Positions 9,820 to 18,941 of a DNA stretch of 64,000 nt are shown here, in pieces (the stretch's first letter is position 1; each line of letters begins with the position of its first letter). The stretch comes from Anaerohalosphaeraceae bacterium (lineage in GTDB: Bacteria; Planctomycetota; Phycisphaerae; Sedimentisphaerales; Anaerohalosphaeraceae). Under the pieces are notes generated by a model that saw nothing but the letters and a program-made list of their open reading frames with translations, was not told the origin of the DNA and made no database searches. Location of the stretch: the NCBI GenBank assembly GCA_037479115.1, contig JBBFLK010000002.1, positions 62,001 through 126,000 of the forward strand, read 5' to 3'. The translations under genes were made by a program, and so were the position numbers.

Positions 9820-11103
9820 ATGAAGCTTTTGGTACAAAAATCAGAACTATGCGGGACTGCGGCAATTCCCGGCTCCAAGTCCCATACCATTCGTGCCGTC
9901 GCGATTGCTTCTCTGGCCGACGGACAAAGCCGCATCCGCTGCCCTCTTGTCTCCGGCGATACCTTAAGCGCTGTCCACTGCTATCGAACGCTGGGGGCCC
10001 AAATTGATACCTCCAGCAACTCAGAATGGCTTGTTCATGGCACCCGCGGAAAAATCTCAAACGAACACTGTCGGATTGATGTCGGAAACTCCGGCACAAC
10101 CCTGCGGCTGGCTATGGGGTCGGCATCGCTGGCATCCAAAAACTCATCAATCATTCTGGACGGGGATGAGCAAACTCGCACTCGACTCGTGGGAGCCCTC
10201 CTGCAGTCCTTAAAAGACCTCGGAGCCGACGGCAAATGCCTGAAAAATAATGGATATGCTCCGATAGAAATCCGTGGTACACTCCAAGGCGGGCAAACTT
10301 CGATTGAATGTTTTACCAGTCAATTTTTATCTTCCCTGCTTTTGGCCTGTCCTTTGGCGGAAGGCGATTCACTCATTCGCGTTCCCCTGCTGAACGAGCC
10401 GGATTATGCCAAAATGACACTCGACTGGCTGGATCGTCAGGGGATTTGTTACAAAAAGACCGAAATGAAAGAATTTTTCATCCCCGGCGGGCAGAAATAC
10501 TCTGCCTTTGATGCTCCGATTCCCGCCGATTTCTCCAGTGCTACATTTTTTTTATGCGCGGGGGCCTTAATCGGCAAAGAAATCACCCTGACCGGACTGG
10601 ATTTTACCGACAGCCAGCCCGATAAGGCCGTGGTCGATTACCTCACCCGAATGGGGGCCCGCATTGAACATTCCTCCGAAGGAATCACTATATTCAAGTC
10701 GGCCCTGAGAGGTATCGATATTGATATGAACCGAACCCCGGATGCCCTTCCTGCTATGGCCGTCACGGCTGCCTTCGCAGAAGGTACAACCCGATTTTTG
10801 AATGTTCCGCAGGCCCGCAAAAAAGAGACGGACCGTATCGCCTGCATGGCCGCAGAATTGAAAAAACTCGGGGCCGACGTCGAGGAACTCCCGGATGGAC
10901 TGATTGTCCACGGAGGCAGGCCCCTCCGCTCTACTCACCTGAACGGACACGGTGACCACCGCATTGTGATGGCTCTCAGTCTGGCGGGGATGATGCTGGA
11001 CGGCCAAACGGTCATCGATACGGCGGAAGCGGTGAATATCACGTTTCCAACCTATGCTTCTTTGATGCAGTCACTCGGCGGACATTTGACTCTTCTGCCC
11101 TGA
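9820..11103 (+). CDS. aroA: 3-phosphoshikimate 1-carboxyvinyltransferase (EPSP synthase)
   Basis: At 427 residues this is the usual EPSP synthase length. The enzyme transfers the enolpyruvyl group of PEP to shikimate-3-phosphate in the cytoplasm, the sixth shikimate-pathway step. Visible family signatures are the N-terminal PGSKSHTIR segment, GNSGTTLRL around residues 91-99, a DGDEQTRTR segment, the central PADFSSATF region, a K-ET-R segment near residue 340 and a GDHRIVMA motif near 390. The ATG has no Shine-Dalgarno sequence and lies only eight bases after a TAATAT that could be a -10 box, so the mRNA may be nearly leaderless. The other shikimate genes in the window (aroDE and aroF) are far away, so the pathway is not in one operon here. 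Confidence 0.95.
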   Translation: MKLLVQKSELCGTAAIPGSKSHTIRAVAIASLADGQSRIRCPLVSGDTLSAVHCYRTLGAQIDTSSNSEWLVHGTRGKISNEHCRIDVGNSGTTLRLAMGSASLASKNSSIILDGDEQTRTRLVGALLQSLKDLGADGKCLKNNGYAPIEIRGTLQGGQTSIECFTSQFLSSLLLACPLAEGDSLIRVPLLNEPDYAKMTLDWLDRQGICYKKTEMKEFFIPGGQKYSAFDAPIPADFSSATFFLCAGALIGKEITLTGLDFTDSQPDKAVVDYLTRMGARIEHSSEGITIFKSALRGIDIDMNRTPDALPAMAVTAAFAEGTTRFLNVPQARKKETDRIACMAAELKKLGADVEELPDGLIVHGGRPLRSTHLNGHGDHRIVMALSLAGMMLDGQTVIDTAEAVNITFPTYASLMQSLGGHLTLLP

Positions 11104-11177
11104 ATCATCGAACAAATATTGATTTTTTCTGTAAATCCTCTAAAGTAATATATTTGGTTTGAACAGAAAGGGAGCCA

Positions 11178-13079
11178 ATGAAAACAATAGATTATCGGAA
11201 AGACTGGCAGAAAACCAGCCTTCCGGAGCACATTAAACAGATTTTGGGCAGTTGCCGTTCCTTGTGTTTTCCGCTCAATCGAAACGAAATCCTGGATATG
11301 GCTACGGGAGGCCAAAAGAGCGGAACCTTTGAAGTGGCTTACGATGTGCCCGGCAAAGGCCGTGTGGTCGAGGCAACCGTGGTACGCTGCAAAAACGGCC
11401 TTTCCATCAATTATACGGAACCCTACATGCGGAGAAGAGACCCGGACTGCATGGTGATTGCGGATAAGCGCGAAACAGACAAAGTCCGTTTTGAAGACCG
11501 GTTTCAGAGGCCTTTTGAGCCCCTTCGCGAGGAAACCTTTGCGTGGCTGAGCACACAAGACCTGTCTGTGACTTTCTTTACCATCGGGGCGTTCGAAGTA
11601 GAAAGCGGACAGGGAGCTATGCTCATCGCCCCCAAAAACGCCGGATTCTTCATCGGCGGGCTGGCCGACCTGCAGGGACTTGTGCCGCCGGATAAAATTC
11701 CGGATAACTTCCGAATCAGAAGCGTCATTTACCTGGCGCCGCCTTTCCGCCATACTCACTTCAGCGGAAAGCAGGTGGTTGTCCACAACCGGCTGCCCGG
11801 CCTTCACGAAATCTTCTCCTTCAATCTCTATCCGGGGCCCAGCGCCAAAAAAGGCATCTATGGGGTCCTCCTGTCAATTGGAGAAGAAGAAGACTGGCCG
11901 ACCCTGCACGGCTCCACCGTTCAGGTTGTCACGCCGTATGACAACGTAACAACTATTATGCATGAAGGGGCCAGCGGCGGCGGAAAAAGCGAGATGCTCG
12001 AATATGTCCATCGGCAAAAAGACGGACGCCTTCTGCTCGGAACCAACATCATCACCGGCGAGCAGCGTCTGCTGGTCCTGAATCAGGGATGCCAGCTTCG
12101 CCCGGTTACCGATGATATGGCGATGTGCATGCCCAACACCATCAAGTCCAACGGATATCTGCTGGCCAAAGATGCGGAACAGGCCTGGTTCGTTCGTCTG
12201 AATCATATTATGCATTACGGCACAGACCCCCATCTGGAAAGCATTACGATTCACCCCGCAGAACCTCTGATTTTCCTGAGTCTGCAGGGGGTGGAAAACG
12301 CCACGTGTCTTATTTGGGAACATACCGAGGATGCTCCCGGCGTCCGCTGTCCAAACCCTCGGGTCATCCTGCCCAGACGTCTGGTACCCGGCGTAGTGGA
12401 CGGTTCTGTGGAAGTGTCCATTCGCAGTTTCGGCATCCGAACGCCTCCGTGCACAAAAGAGCATCCGACATACGGAATCATCGGATACATGCATGTTTTG
12501 CCGGCGGCTTTGGCCTGGCTGTGGCGGCTGGTCGCCCCGCGCGGACATTCCAACCCGAGCATCACGGATACCGTCGGCATGACCAGCGAAGGGGTCGGTT
12601 CGTACTGGCCCTTTGCCGCCGGTCGAATTGTGGACCACGCCAACCTCCTGCTGCGGCAAATCCGTGCTACGCCCAAAGTGCGTTACGTCCTGATGCCCAA
12701 CCAGCACGTCGGGGCCTGGGAAACCAGCTTTATGCCGCAGTGGATTGGCCGTGAATATCTGGCGCGAAGAGGGCTCGCTCGTTTTCAGCCTCACCAGCTG
12801 ACTCCCTCGCGATGCCCCCTGCTCGGATACGCGTTTACCTCCATGCAGGTGGAAGGAACACCGATCCCAAACATTTTCCTGCAAACCGACAGACAGCCTG
12901 AAGTCGGAGAAGAGGGGTACGACAAAGGAGCGGAAATCCTTCGGCAGTTCTTTGTCAAGGAACTCCAGAAATTCCGTCATCCGGATTTGGATCCGCTCGG
13001 CAAGGATATTATCAACTGCTGTCTGGACGGCGGAACGGTTCAGGACTACGAATCGCTGCTGTATGATGTTTTTTCCTGA
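11178..13079 (+). CDS. DUF4914 family protein with HPr-kinase/PEPCK-like P-loop
   Basis: This 633-residue cytosolic protein has the character of the DUF4914 family, whose function is not established. A nucleotide-binding loop GASGGGKSE lies at residues 264-272. It resembles the P-loops of HPr kinase and PEP carboxykinase more than the ATPase type. The next segment contains acidic and Asn-rich stretches (TDDMAM, LNHIMHYGTDPH) that could form a metal and substrate site. The ATG follows a GGGAG Shine-Dalgarno sequence. It lies 74 bases after aroA and ends before a strong terminator at 13117-13148. I infer a nucleotide-dependent kinase- or carboxykinase-like enzyme, but the substrate cannot be read from the sequence. 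Confidence 0.75.
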   Translation: MKTIDYRKDWQKTSLPEHIKQILGSCRSLCFPLNRNEILDMATGGQKSGTFEVAYDVPGKGRVVEATVVRCKNGLSINYTEPYMRRRDPDCMVIADKRETDKVRFEDRFQRPFEPLREETFAWLSTQDLSVTFFTIGAFEVESGQGAMLIAPKNAGFFIGGLADLQGLVPPDKIPDNFRIRSVIYLAPPFRHTHFSGKQVVVHNRLPGLHEIFSFNLYPGPSAKKGIYGVLLSIGEEEDWPTLHGSTVQVVTPYDNVTTIMHEGASGGGKSEMLEYVHRQKDGRLLLGTNIITGEQRLLVLNQGCQLRPVTDDMAMCMPNTIKSNGYLLAKDAEQAWFVRLNHIMHYGTDPHLESITIHPAEPLIFLSLQGVENATCLIWEHTEDAPGVRCPNPRVILPRRLVPGVVDGSVEVSIRSFGIRTPPCTKEHPTYGIIGYMHVLPAALAWLWRLVAPRGHSNPSITDTVGMTSEGVGSYWPFAAGRIVDHANLLLRQIRATPKVRYVLMPNQHVGAWETSFMPQWIGREYLARRGLARFQPHQLTPSRCPLLGYAFTSMQVEGTPIPNIFLQTDRQPEVGEEGYDKGAEILRQFFVKELQKFRHPDLDPLGKDIINCCLDGGTVQDYESLLYDVFS

Positions 13080-13116
13080 CAGACAGAATTGTAAATTTTC
13101 CGAGCTGCCTAAAAAC

Positions 13117-13148
13117 AAAAAAGGTCTGTACACGACAGACCTTTTTTT
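13117..13148. terminator. Bidirectional intrinsic terminator
   Basis: Arms AGGTCTGT (13122-13129) and ACAGACCT (13135-13142) form a perfect stem with a five-base loop. It is flanked by an A-run on the left and a T-run (13142-13148) on the right. It would end the DUF4914 transcript on the plus strand and the 6S-like RNA on the minus strand. Confidence 0.9.
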
Positions 13149-13349
13149 GATGTAGGTACCTCCGCAGATGCCGTGCGGAATCGATTGAAAGCAACCCTGT
13201 ATGTTTAGGTGGGCGGCCGTTGCGGAAGTCCGGAACGTCCTGTCAGGCAGGCTTGTCCGATCCTTGCCGACCTGGCCTCCCCGATAGGGTGCATCGGTTC
13301 TTTCAAATTAGCGTTTCCGTCACGCACACCGCAGGGGCCAACCTGCATC
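13149..13349 (-). ncRNA. ssrS: Structured small RNA, candidate 6S RNA
   Basis: About 200 nt with no coding frame on the transcribed strand. The two ends pair: GATGCAGGT at 13349-13341 with ACCTACATC at 13157-13149, with one mismatch. The RNA then folds back as a long imperfect rod through CCCC/GAGG, GTGCG/CGCAC, TTGAAAG-like/CTTTCAA and AACC/GGTT helices separated by internal loops. Size, single rod shape with bulges, a sigma70-type promoter at exactly the right distance and an intrinsic terminator at its 3' end all fit 6S RNA, which binds RNA polymerase holoenzyme. The 3' portion contains CGGCATCT, similar to the E. coli 6S 3' region. It lacks the SRP GGAAGCA loop and tmRNA or RNase P hallmarks. 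Identity is inferred from architecture only. Confidence 0.6.
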
Positions 13350-13353
13350 TTCA

Positions 13354-13382
13354 ACTATAGCAAAGTATCGGTCAAAAAGCAA
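13354..13382 (-). promoter_or_regulatory. Sigma70-type promoter of the 6S-like RNA
   Basis: On the minus strand TTGCTT (13382-13377) and TATAGT (13359-13354) are separated by 17 bases. The predicted start, 5-7 bases downstream, coincides with the 5' end of the closing stem of the RNA. Confidence 0.75.
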
Positions 13383-13557
13383 GTTTTCAATCAGTCAAAA
13401 ACCGGAAATGAACACAACCTCTTTGCGGCTGAGGGCTTATTTTTGAAGAGCAGAAAACTCTGGAACCAGCATACCCGCCTAATGGAATCCTGCCCGCTGA
13501 CGTTTTTTGGAAATGGTGAGGACCGAGGCTGACCTTGGATTCGATTTTTTTTCAAAA
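13383..13557. other. Intergenic spacer with no recognised feature
   Basis: The 175 bases between the 6S promoter and tRNA-Glu show no credible gene. Only antisense or short open frames without family resemblance occur here. Confidence 0.5.
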
Positions 13558-13630
13558 TACCCCCAAGGGGACTCGAACCCCTGTTACCGGGATGAGAACC
13601 CGGCGTCCTAGGCCGCTAGACGATGGGGGC
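13558..13630 (-). tRNA. tRNA-Glu (CUC)
   Basis: Minus-strand cloverleaf of 73 nt. The anticodon stem CCGGG/CCCGG encloses loop TTCTCAT with anticodon CTC, and the T-arm is AGGGG-TTCGAGT-CCCCT. The acceptor stem GCCCCCA/TGGGGGT has a terminal G-T pair. The CCA end is not encoded. Confidence 0.95.
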
Positions 13631-13637
13631 AAAAAAA

Positions 13638-13710
13638 TGGCGGCGAGTGGATTTGAACCACTGACCCAGGGCTTATGAATCCCTTGCTCTGCCAGCTGAG
13701 CTACGCCGCC
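13638..13710 (-). tRNA. tRNA-Met (CAU), elongator-like
   Basis: Minus-strand cloverleaf of 73 nt with acceptor GGCGGCG/CGCCGCC, D-arm GCTC/GAGC, anticodon loop TTCATAA with anticodon CAT, and T-arm GTGG-TTCAAAT-CCAC. The CCA end is not encoded. It lies seven bases from tRNA-Glu, so the two are probably co-transcribed. CAT tRNAs can also be Ile2, but the body resembles elongator Met. Confidence 0.88.
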
Positions 13711-13782
13711 TCCAAACAGACCTGTAATATAATCAATCTTGTCCGTTTGGCAAGAAAAAACTTACAACCCCGCCCCGACAAT

Positions 13783-15216
13783 TCAAAATCCTGTCGGCTC
13801 CTCCAACCCTTCATATTGGACATCTTCCATCTGATTTTCATCTGCCTCCTCACCGGGCGGTGCTTCCGTATCGGAATCGTTCGATTCGTCCTCCAGAAGA
13901 GACTCCCCCTCATTCGGGAGAGTCTGCGGCTCTTTTGAAGCGGTTGACGCATGGGGTTCAGATTCCTGCGGATCTGCCGCGGGCTGATTGGGCTCCAGGA
14001 CCACAATCTCTATCGTCGGCTCCGGAGCCGAAACAACACCGCCAAGCCGCTGTTCAATCTGCTCAATAGCCAAAAGAAACGGATCGTCCTCTGTAGGAGA
14101 CGACGACCATCTTCGGGAGGCCTTTTCAAGCGGACCGATAGCGGTTGCATCTCCAAAACGCCCCAAAAAGACGGAAGCCGCCACCTGAGCCGGATAAGGT
14201 CCGGACTGAAGAATTCGCAACAGTTCGGGAACATCCCCCGCAGAACCGGCGGCAAAAACCTGATTGAGAATCTCCCGTAAATCGTCAGCCGTTTCCTTTT
14301 TGACCTCTTTCATTGGTGCCGAGCCGCGGCCGGAAACAACCGTTTTCGGCAAAATCACCTCAGACTCCATAGGCTCCGGAGCAGACCTTACAAAATAATA
14401 AACAACACCCGCAAGCCCCAGCATCAGCACGGCCGCAACCGGCCAAAACCGATGCAGCTGTGACGAAACGCGCTCGGAACGATGGCCCAATCGCCTCCTG
14501 TCCGCCTCTTCCAACAATCTGTCCTCTATCATTTTACGCGTTTCAGACGGCAGCGTAAGAAACGGAGAAATCGTGCGAAAAATCTTCTCCAGATTCTTTT
14601 CAAACACGTCCAGTCGCAGTTCTCCGGACATCTCTGTTAAAGACGGCTGCAGTTTCCGAACCCAGGCAGACAAAAACCGCCGGAAGTAATACCGTGCCTC
14701 CGACAAATCCTTCTCAGAATCTTCCGCAGTCAATGCAGGGGTTACTAACAGCGGCTCCTCCCCATCGATTCGATAATAACGGGACAGCAAAATCCGTCTG
14801 TGCGTTTCGTCCATCTCCGACAGCACCGCCTGAATCAAATGAACCGTGAGGGGATTCTCCAGATGCTCCTGCGGAAAATCGCTGTTTCCCAGCCGACTGA
14901 GCGAAAACAAAACCTCTTGGGCTTTTGGGATTGCCCGCAACCCCTCGAGGGAAACTGACGGCAAAAAAGATGCAGCCGCCTGCTCCAGCAGCCATCCATA
15001 CATCGAACACACAGAGGGGTTATACTGCTCAATTCCTGAATAAACTGACTGAAACAGATGGGCTATTTTTTCCTGTGCATCCGAAACGGACAAGCCGGCA
15101 TGCCGTACAAGCCACGTATAGAGAGAATCCGCGTATGCATAAAACCACCTGCGGAGCGTCCGAACATCTCCGTTTCGCAGCTGCCTGCATTCCGTTTTGG
15201 TCCAGCTCTTCCTCAA
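13783..15216 (-). CDS. ECF-sigma-like N-terminus fused to membrane segment and HEAT-like tail
   Basis: 477 residues. Residues 1-200 resemble an extracytoplasmic-function sigma factor: a region-2-like helix bundle (LRRWFYAYADSLYTWLV, then EKIAHLFQSVY) and a weaker region-4-like stretch near residues 130-190. One transmembrane helix follows around residues 263-283. After it come about 100 residues with a HEAT-like repeat (LLRILQSGPYPAQVAASVFLG) and a very acidic, Pro-rich C-terminus. The start is a TTG preceded by AGGA, with no in-frame ATG nearby. Membrane-tethered ECF-like proteins with C-terminal extensions are known in Planctomycetota. I infer an envelope-linked regulator, and the sigma activity itself is unproven. 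No anti-sigma gene is adjacent. Confidence 0.6.
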   Translation of the reverse strand: MRKSWTKTECRQLRNGDVRTLRRWFYAYADSLYTWLVRHAGLSVSDAQEKIAHLFQSVYSGIEQYNPSVCSMYGWLLEQAAASFLPSVSLEGLRAIPKAQEVLFSLSRLGNSDFPQEHLENPLTVHLIQAVLSEMDETHRRILLSRYYRIDGEEPLLVTPALTAEDSEKDLSEARYYFRRFLSAWVRKLQPSLTEMSGELRLDVFEKNLEKIFRTISPFLTLPSETRKMIEDRLLEEADRRRLGHRSERVSSQLHRFWPVAAVLMLGLAGVVYYFVRSAPEPMESEVILPKTVVSGRGSAPMKEVKKETADDLREILNQVFAAGSAGDVPELLRILQSGPYPAQVAASVFLGRFGDATAIGPLEKASRRWSSSPTEDDPFLLAIEQIEQRLGGVVSAPEPTIEIVVLEPNQPAADPQESEPHASTASKEPQTLPNEGESLLEDESNDSDTEAPPGEEADENQMEDVQYEGLEEPTGF

Positions 15217-15285
15217 TCTGTCATTCCTTTTTTCTATGAATCGTCCAGATTAAGGAGAAAACGTAAATTTTTTATCCGGTTTATG

Positions 15286-15327
15286 TCAAAAAAAGAAAGG
15301 GCATCCTACAGTAAGATGTCCTTTCTT
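15286..15327 (-). terminator. Intrinsic terminator of the small exported protein gene
   Basis: On the minus strand AAGAAAGGACATC and GATGCCCTTTCTT pair around a short loop with one A-C mismatch, and a T-run follows (A-run at 15287-15293 on the plus strand). It lies just downstream of the stop codon at 15338. Confidence 0.8.
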
Positions 15328-15337
15328 GAGATTTTTG

Positions 15338-15862
15338 TCAATTCCCGGGCGCCGGCTGTTGCTGGCTCGGTTCTGCCGTCTGTTGGGTCTGATTGGAGGT
15401 CCCTTCAGCAGACCGGCTGCTTTCCCGTTCCCGAATCCGCTGTTCCGCCCGTCTTTGGATTTCCGCCCGCCGCTGCTGAATCAGTTCCAGATTCCGCTTA
15501 TACTCCGCATTGTGCTTATCAATCAATTTCTGAACGGCCTCGGCTGTTTTCAAAGCATTTTCTTCCTGTGCCAATTTCAAAACGGCCGTCAGCTCCGCAA
15601 TCAGTTCCTGATGACGGGCCTCGATCGCTGCCAGAGGAGCGGCATCCGCCTGGACTCTCTCCCGAATAGTCGGACGAGGAATAGGCGCATTCGGGTCACT
15701 CATACTCACACGAGGTCGAGGCTGAATCGGCTCCCGCAAACGAATCGGACGGGCCGGCCGCTGCCCTTCAGAAGATGACGGCGTCTCCGTTTCCGCCGCT
15801 AATGCCCAAATCCCCAATCCAAAAAGCAGGATCGATAGTCCCCAAAACCATCTCTTTTTCAT
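15338..15862 (-). CDS. Small exported coiled-coil protein, function unknown
   Basis: 174 residues that I do not recognise. The N-terminus is a signal peptide (MKKR, then a hydrophobic run ending ALAAE near residue 23). A Pro/Arg-rich linker follows, then a long charged helix at about 75-150 with heptad character (repeats of EAVQKLI, IQQRRAEIQRRAEQRIRERE), and a Gln/Pro-rich tail. A GAGGAG Shine-Dalgarno sequence precedes the ATG. It probably acts in the periplasm. It lies 59 bases downstream of the thioesterase gene on the same strand. Confidence 0.75.
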   Translation of the reverse strand: MKKRWFWGLSILLFGLGIWALAAETETPSSSEGQRPARPIRLREPIQPRPRVSMSDPNAPIPRPTIRERVQADAAPLAAIEARHQELIAELTAVLKLAQEENALKTAEAVQKLIDKHNAEYKRNLELIQQRRAEIQRRAEQRIRERESSRSAEGTSNQTQQTAEPSQQQPAPGN

Positions 15863-15921
15863 AGGTTAGTCTCCTCAAAGAAACAATCAATTCCTTCCTG
15901 GACCGGAATAGAACGAAGTCC

Positions 15922-16314
15922 TCAGGTATTCCGAAACTTCCGATAGACAAGACCTTCAAAAACCGCCGTAGTTTGGCCTTCTTCATCCGTCACCGTAATC
16001 AGATAACTGCCGATTCGGCCCTCCCGATTCCGCTCTTGGGCCTGCGCATAAAGCACCCCTCCGCTGACAGCCTTCAGGTAGGAAATGTTGATATTGACGG
16101 CCACCGCAACATGGTCATAGGAGTTGGCGGCGGCGGCAAAAACCGCATCTGCCAGCGTGAAAATCGCCGCGCCGTGAACGATTCCGACGGCATTCATGTG
16201 CTCCGGCCGAATCACCAGCCGAGCTCGAGCCGTTCCTTCTCCGGCTTCCAGCAGTTCAACTCCGCACAGGCGGGCAAATGCATCCTTCTGAAAAACCTCC
16301 CTGCCTTTTTCCAT
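15922..16314 (-). CDS. Hotdog-fold thioesterase, PaaI family
   Basis: About 130 residues. The core motif HMNAVGIVHGAAIFTLADAVFA is the PaaI/YdiI-type hotdog signature, in which the HGG-like segment and the Asp at the start of the central helix form the acyl-CoA thioesterase site. The ATG at 16314 with an AAAGGCGGG upstream is preferred over a TTG five codons earlier. The gene begins 30 bases after the clpC stop codon and is probably co-transcribed with it. The acyl-CoA substrate cannot be deduced. Confidence 0.85.
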   Translation of the reverse strand: MEKGREVFQKDAFARLCGVELLEAGEGTARARLVIRPEHMNAVGIVHGAAIFTLADAVFAAAANSYDHVAVAVNINISYLKAVSGGVLYAQAQERNREGRIGSYLITVTDEEGQTTAVFEGLVYRKFRNT

Positions 16315-16344
16315 ACGCCCGCCTTTCAACTCTGCGGATATCGT

Positions 16345-18894
16345 TTACTGCCCGGCTGCCGGGCCCGGCGTCTCCGAATGCACAACCGCCGTTTCTTCCG
16401 CCGGCTTCTCTTGCTCGTCTATGCCTTCGAACCGCAGATGCTCCTCATCCTGCACGCTGATGCGGATAACCTTTTTGCCTTTGAATTTCCCGCGCAGCAG
16501 GTCTTCCGAAATCGGGTCTTCGATGTAGCGCTCAATCGCCCGACGCAGCGGACGAGCCCCGAACTCCGGATTATACCCCTTGTTAATCAGGAACTCCTTG
16601 GCGGCTTCATCCAGCTCCAGACGCAGGCCGTGCTCAATAAGCCGCTTGAAGACCTTGCGGAGCTCATATTCCACAATCGTCTGCAGATTTTCCCGCGTCA
16701 GCGGCCTAAAGACAATCACCGCATCCAGCCGGTTCAGGAATTCCGGACGGAAGTGCCGCTCGATTTCCTTATCCAGCAGCTCCTTCATCTTTTCATAGTT
16801 CGCCTGCTCCGTCCGCTTGCCGAAGCCGAACCCGGACTGGTTCTTAATCAGCTCAGCGCCGATATTGCTGGTCATAATCAGGATGACGTTCTTGAAATCG
16901 ACGTGACGTCCGAAGGAGTCCGTCAGACGGCCTTCCTCCATAATCTGCAGAAGCATGTTATACACATCGGAGTGGGCCTTCTCGATTTCATCCAGCAGCA
17001 GCACGGCATACGGCCGTCGGCGGATTCGCTCGGTCAGCTGACCGCCCTCTTCATAGCCGACATACCCGGGCGGTGCCCCCACCAGCCGGCTGACGTTGTG
17101 CTTTTCCATATACTCGCTCATATCAATCTGAATGAGCGCATCGGCATCGCCGAACATAAACTCGGCCAATGCGCGGGCCAGAAGCGTCTTGCCCACGCCG
17201 CTGGGGCCGATGAAGATAAAGCTGCCCATCGGACGGTTCGGGTCCTTCAGACCGCTGCGGCTTCGGCGCACGGCCTTGGCCACAGCACTGATGGCCTCAT
17301 CCTGAGAGACCACCGTTTTATGCAGCTCCGCTTCCAGTTCGAGCAGCTTTTCGGCTTCTTCCTTCTCCAGACGCGTCAGCGGAACCCCGGTCATTTTGCT
17401 GACCACTTCGGCGACGACATCCACATCCACAACGCCGACCTTGTCGTTGTTCTGCTCCTGCCATTGCCGCTGGACTTCCGCTTTCTCATCCAGAATCCGC
17501 TGGATATCATCCCGCAAAGCCGCCGCCCGCTCATAATCAGCATTTCGAACGGCTTCATCCTTCTCGGCCTGAAGTTTTTCAATCTTGGCCTCAAATTCCG
17601 CCAAATCCGGCGGCGGCGTCATATTCTTCAGACGTACACGAGCCCCCGCCTCGTCAATCACGTCAATGGCCTTATCCGGCAGACAGCGCCCGGAAATATA
17701 CCGGCTGGACAGCTCTACTGCCTGATAGAGGGCCTCATCTGTAAACCGGACGCGGTGATGCTGTTCGTACCGATCCCGCAGACCGCGGAGAATCTGCAGC
17801 GTCTCCTCCTTGCTCGGAGGTTCTACAATAATCGTCTGGAAGCGACGCTCCAGTGCCGCATCCTTTTCCACATACTTGCGGTATTCATCAAAAGTCGTCG
17901 CACCGATGCACTGCACCTCGCCGCGTGCCAGAGCGGGTTTTAGAACGTTGGAAGCATCGATGGCCCCTTCCGCCCCGCCGGCCCCTACCAGCGTATGAAG
18001 CTCATCAATGAACAGAATGACGTTGCCGGCCCGGCGCACTTCATTAATTACGGCCTTGATGCGCTCCTCAAACTGGCCGCGGTATTTTGTGCCGGCCACC
18101 ATCATCGCCAGGTCCAGAACAACCAGACGCTTATCCCGCAGAATCTCCGGCACTTCGTGCGAAACAATCCGCTGTGCCAGCCCTTCTACAATCGCCGTCT
18201 TTCCGACGCCGGCTTCCCCCAGCAGGACCGGATTGTTTTTCGTACGACGACAGAGAATCTGCACCAGGCGTTCGATTTCCGTTTGACGACCGATCACAGG
18301 GTCCAGTTCATCTTTGGCCGCCAGCTCCGTCAAATCCCGACCGAAGCTGTCCAGCGCCGGTGTTTTGCTTTTGGCCTTGACCGACTGAGCGGACGAAGGC
18401 GGTATCGATGGATTCATTTTCATCCCCATGGCCGGATAGCTGCTGTTATCCTCGACTCCGGCTCCCAGCAGATTCAGCACTTCCTGTCGAACATCTTCCA
18501 GTTTCAACCCCAGATTCATCAGGACCTGAGCTGCTATGCCCTCCGTCTCGCGAAGAAGACCCAGGAGGATATGCTCCGTTCCCACGTAATTGTGATTTAA
18601 TGCGCGGGCTTCTTCTATCGCATACTCGATGACCTTTTTGGCTCTCGGAGTCTGCGGCAGTTTGCCCATCGTGACCATATCGGGACCGCTCTTGACCAGC
18701 TTTTCAATCCCAAGCCGCAGCTTCTTGAGGTCCACATCCATGTTTTTCAAAACATTGGCGGCAACCCCGCTGCCTTCCTTGACCAACCCCAAGAGAATAT
18801 GTTCCGTCCCGATATATTCATGATTAAAACGCTGAGCTTCCTGGTTGGCCAAGGCCATCACCTTTCGGGCTCTGTCCGTAAAACGCTCAAACAT
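16345..18894 (-). CDS. clpC: ATP-dependent Clp protease ATP-binding subunit ClpC
   Basis: 849 residues, the normal ClpC length. Two Clp_N repeats (residues 1-145, each with [11 protein letters not shown] or [11 protein letters not shown]) are followed by AAA+ module 1 with Walker [10 protein letters not shown] near 225, a UVR coiled segment near 425-460 ([11 protein letters not shown]), AAA+ module 2 with Walker A GPSGVGKT near 550, and the Clp D2 small domain. The UVR segment distinguishes ClpC from ClpA. It unfolds substrates for ClpP in the cytoplasm. The ATG follows AGAGGG. A TTGACT-N17-ATAATA promoter lies 50-75 bases upstream. No clpP is in the window. Confidence 0.97.
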   Translation of the reverse strand: MFERFTDRARKVMALANQEAQRFNHEYIGTEHILLGLVKEGSGVAANVLKNMDVDLKKLRLGIEKLVKSGPDMVTMGKLPQTPRAKKVIEYAIEEARALNHNYVGTEHILLGLLRETEGIAAQVLMNLGLKLEDVRQEVLNLLGAGVEDNSSYPAMGMKMNPSIPPSSAQSVKAKSKTPALDSFGRDLTELAAKDELDPVIGRQTEIERLVQILCRRTKNNPVLLGEAGVGKTAIVEGLAQRIVSHEVPEILRDKRLVVLDLAMMVAGTKYRGQFEERIKAVINEVRRAGNVILFIDELHTLVGAGGAEGAIDASNVLKPALARGEVQCIGATTFDEYRKYVEKDAALERRFQTIIVEPPSKEETLQILRGLRDRYEQHHRVRFTDEALYQAVELSSRYISGRCLPDKAIDVIDEAGARVRLKNMTPPPDLAEFEAKIEKLQAEKDEAVRNADYERAAALRDDIQRILDEKAEVQRQWQEQNNDKVGVVDVDVVAEVVSKMTGVPLTRLEKEEAEKLLELEAELHKTVVSQDEAISAVAKAVRRSRSGLKDPNRPMGSFIFIGPSGVGKTLLARALAEFMFGDADALIQIDMSEYMEKHNVSRLVGAPPGYVGYEEGGQLTERIRRRPYAVLLLDEIEKAHSDVYNMLLQIMEEGRLTDSFGRHVDFKNVILIMTSNIGAELIKNQSGFGFGKRTEQANYEKMKELLDKEIERHFRPEFLNRLDAVIVFRPLTRENLQTIVEYELRKVFKRLIEHGLRLELDEAAKEFLINKGYNPEFGARPLRRAIERYIEDPISEDLLRGKFKGKKVIRISVQDEEHLRFEGIDEQEKPAEETAVVHSETPGPAAGQ

Positions 18895-18941
18895 ATTTAT
18901 CCCTCTTGTCTATCGTGTATGTCCGGTTATTGAACAAGTTC

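Noticed and set aside
13149-13349. Reading the structured RNA as SRP RNA, tmRNA or RNase P RNA
   Set aside because: No GGAAGCA-type SRP loop, no tRNA-like ends of tmRNA and no conserved P4 segments of RNase P were seen, while the single bulged rod fits 6S better.
13209-13532. 107-codon plus-strand frame over the 6S-like RNA
   Set aside because: Antisense to a structured RNA with its own promoter and terminator, with no ribosome-binding site or family match.
15973-17943. 656-codon plus-strand frame opposite clpC
   Set aside because: Antisense to the highly conserved AAA+ domains of ClpC, with no recognisable motif.
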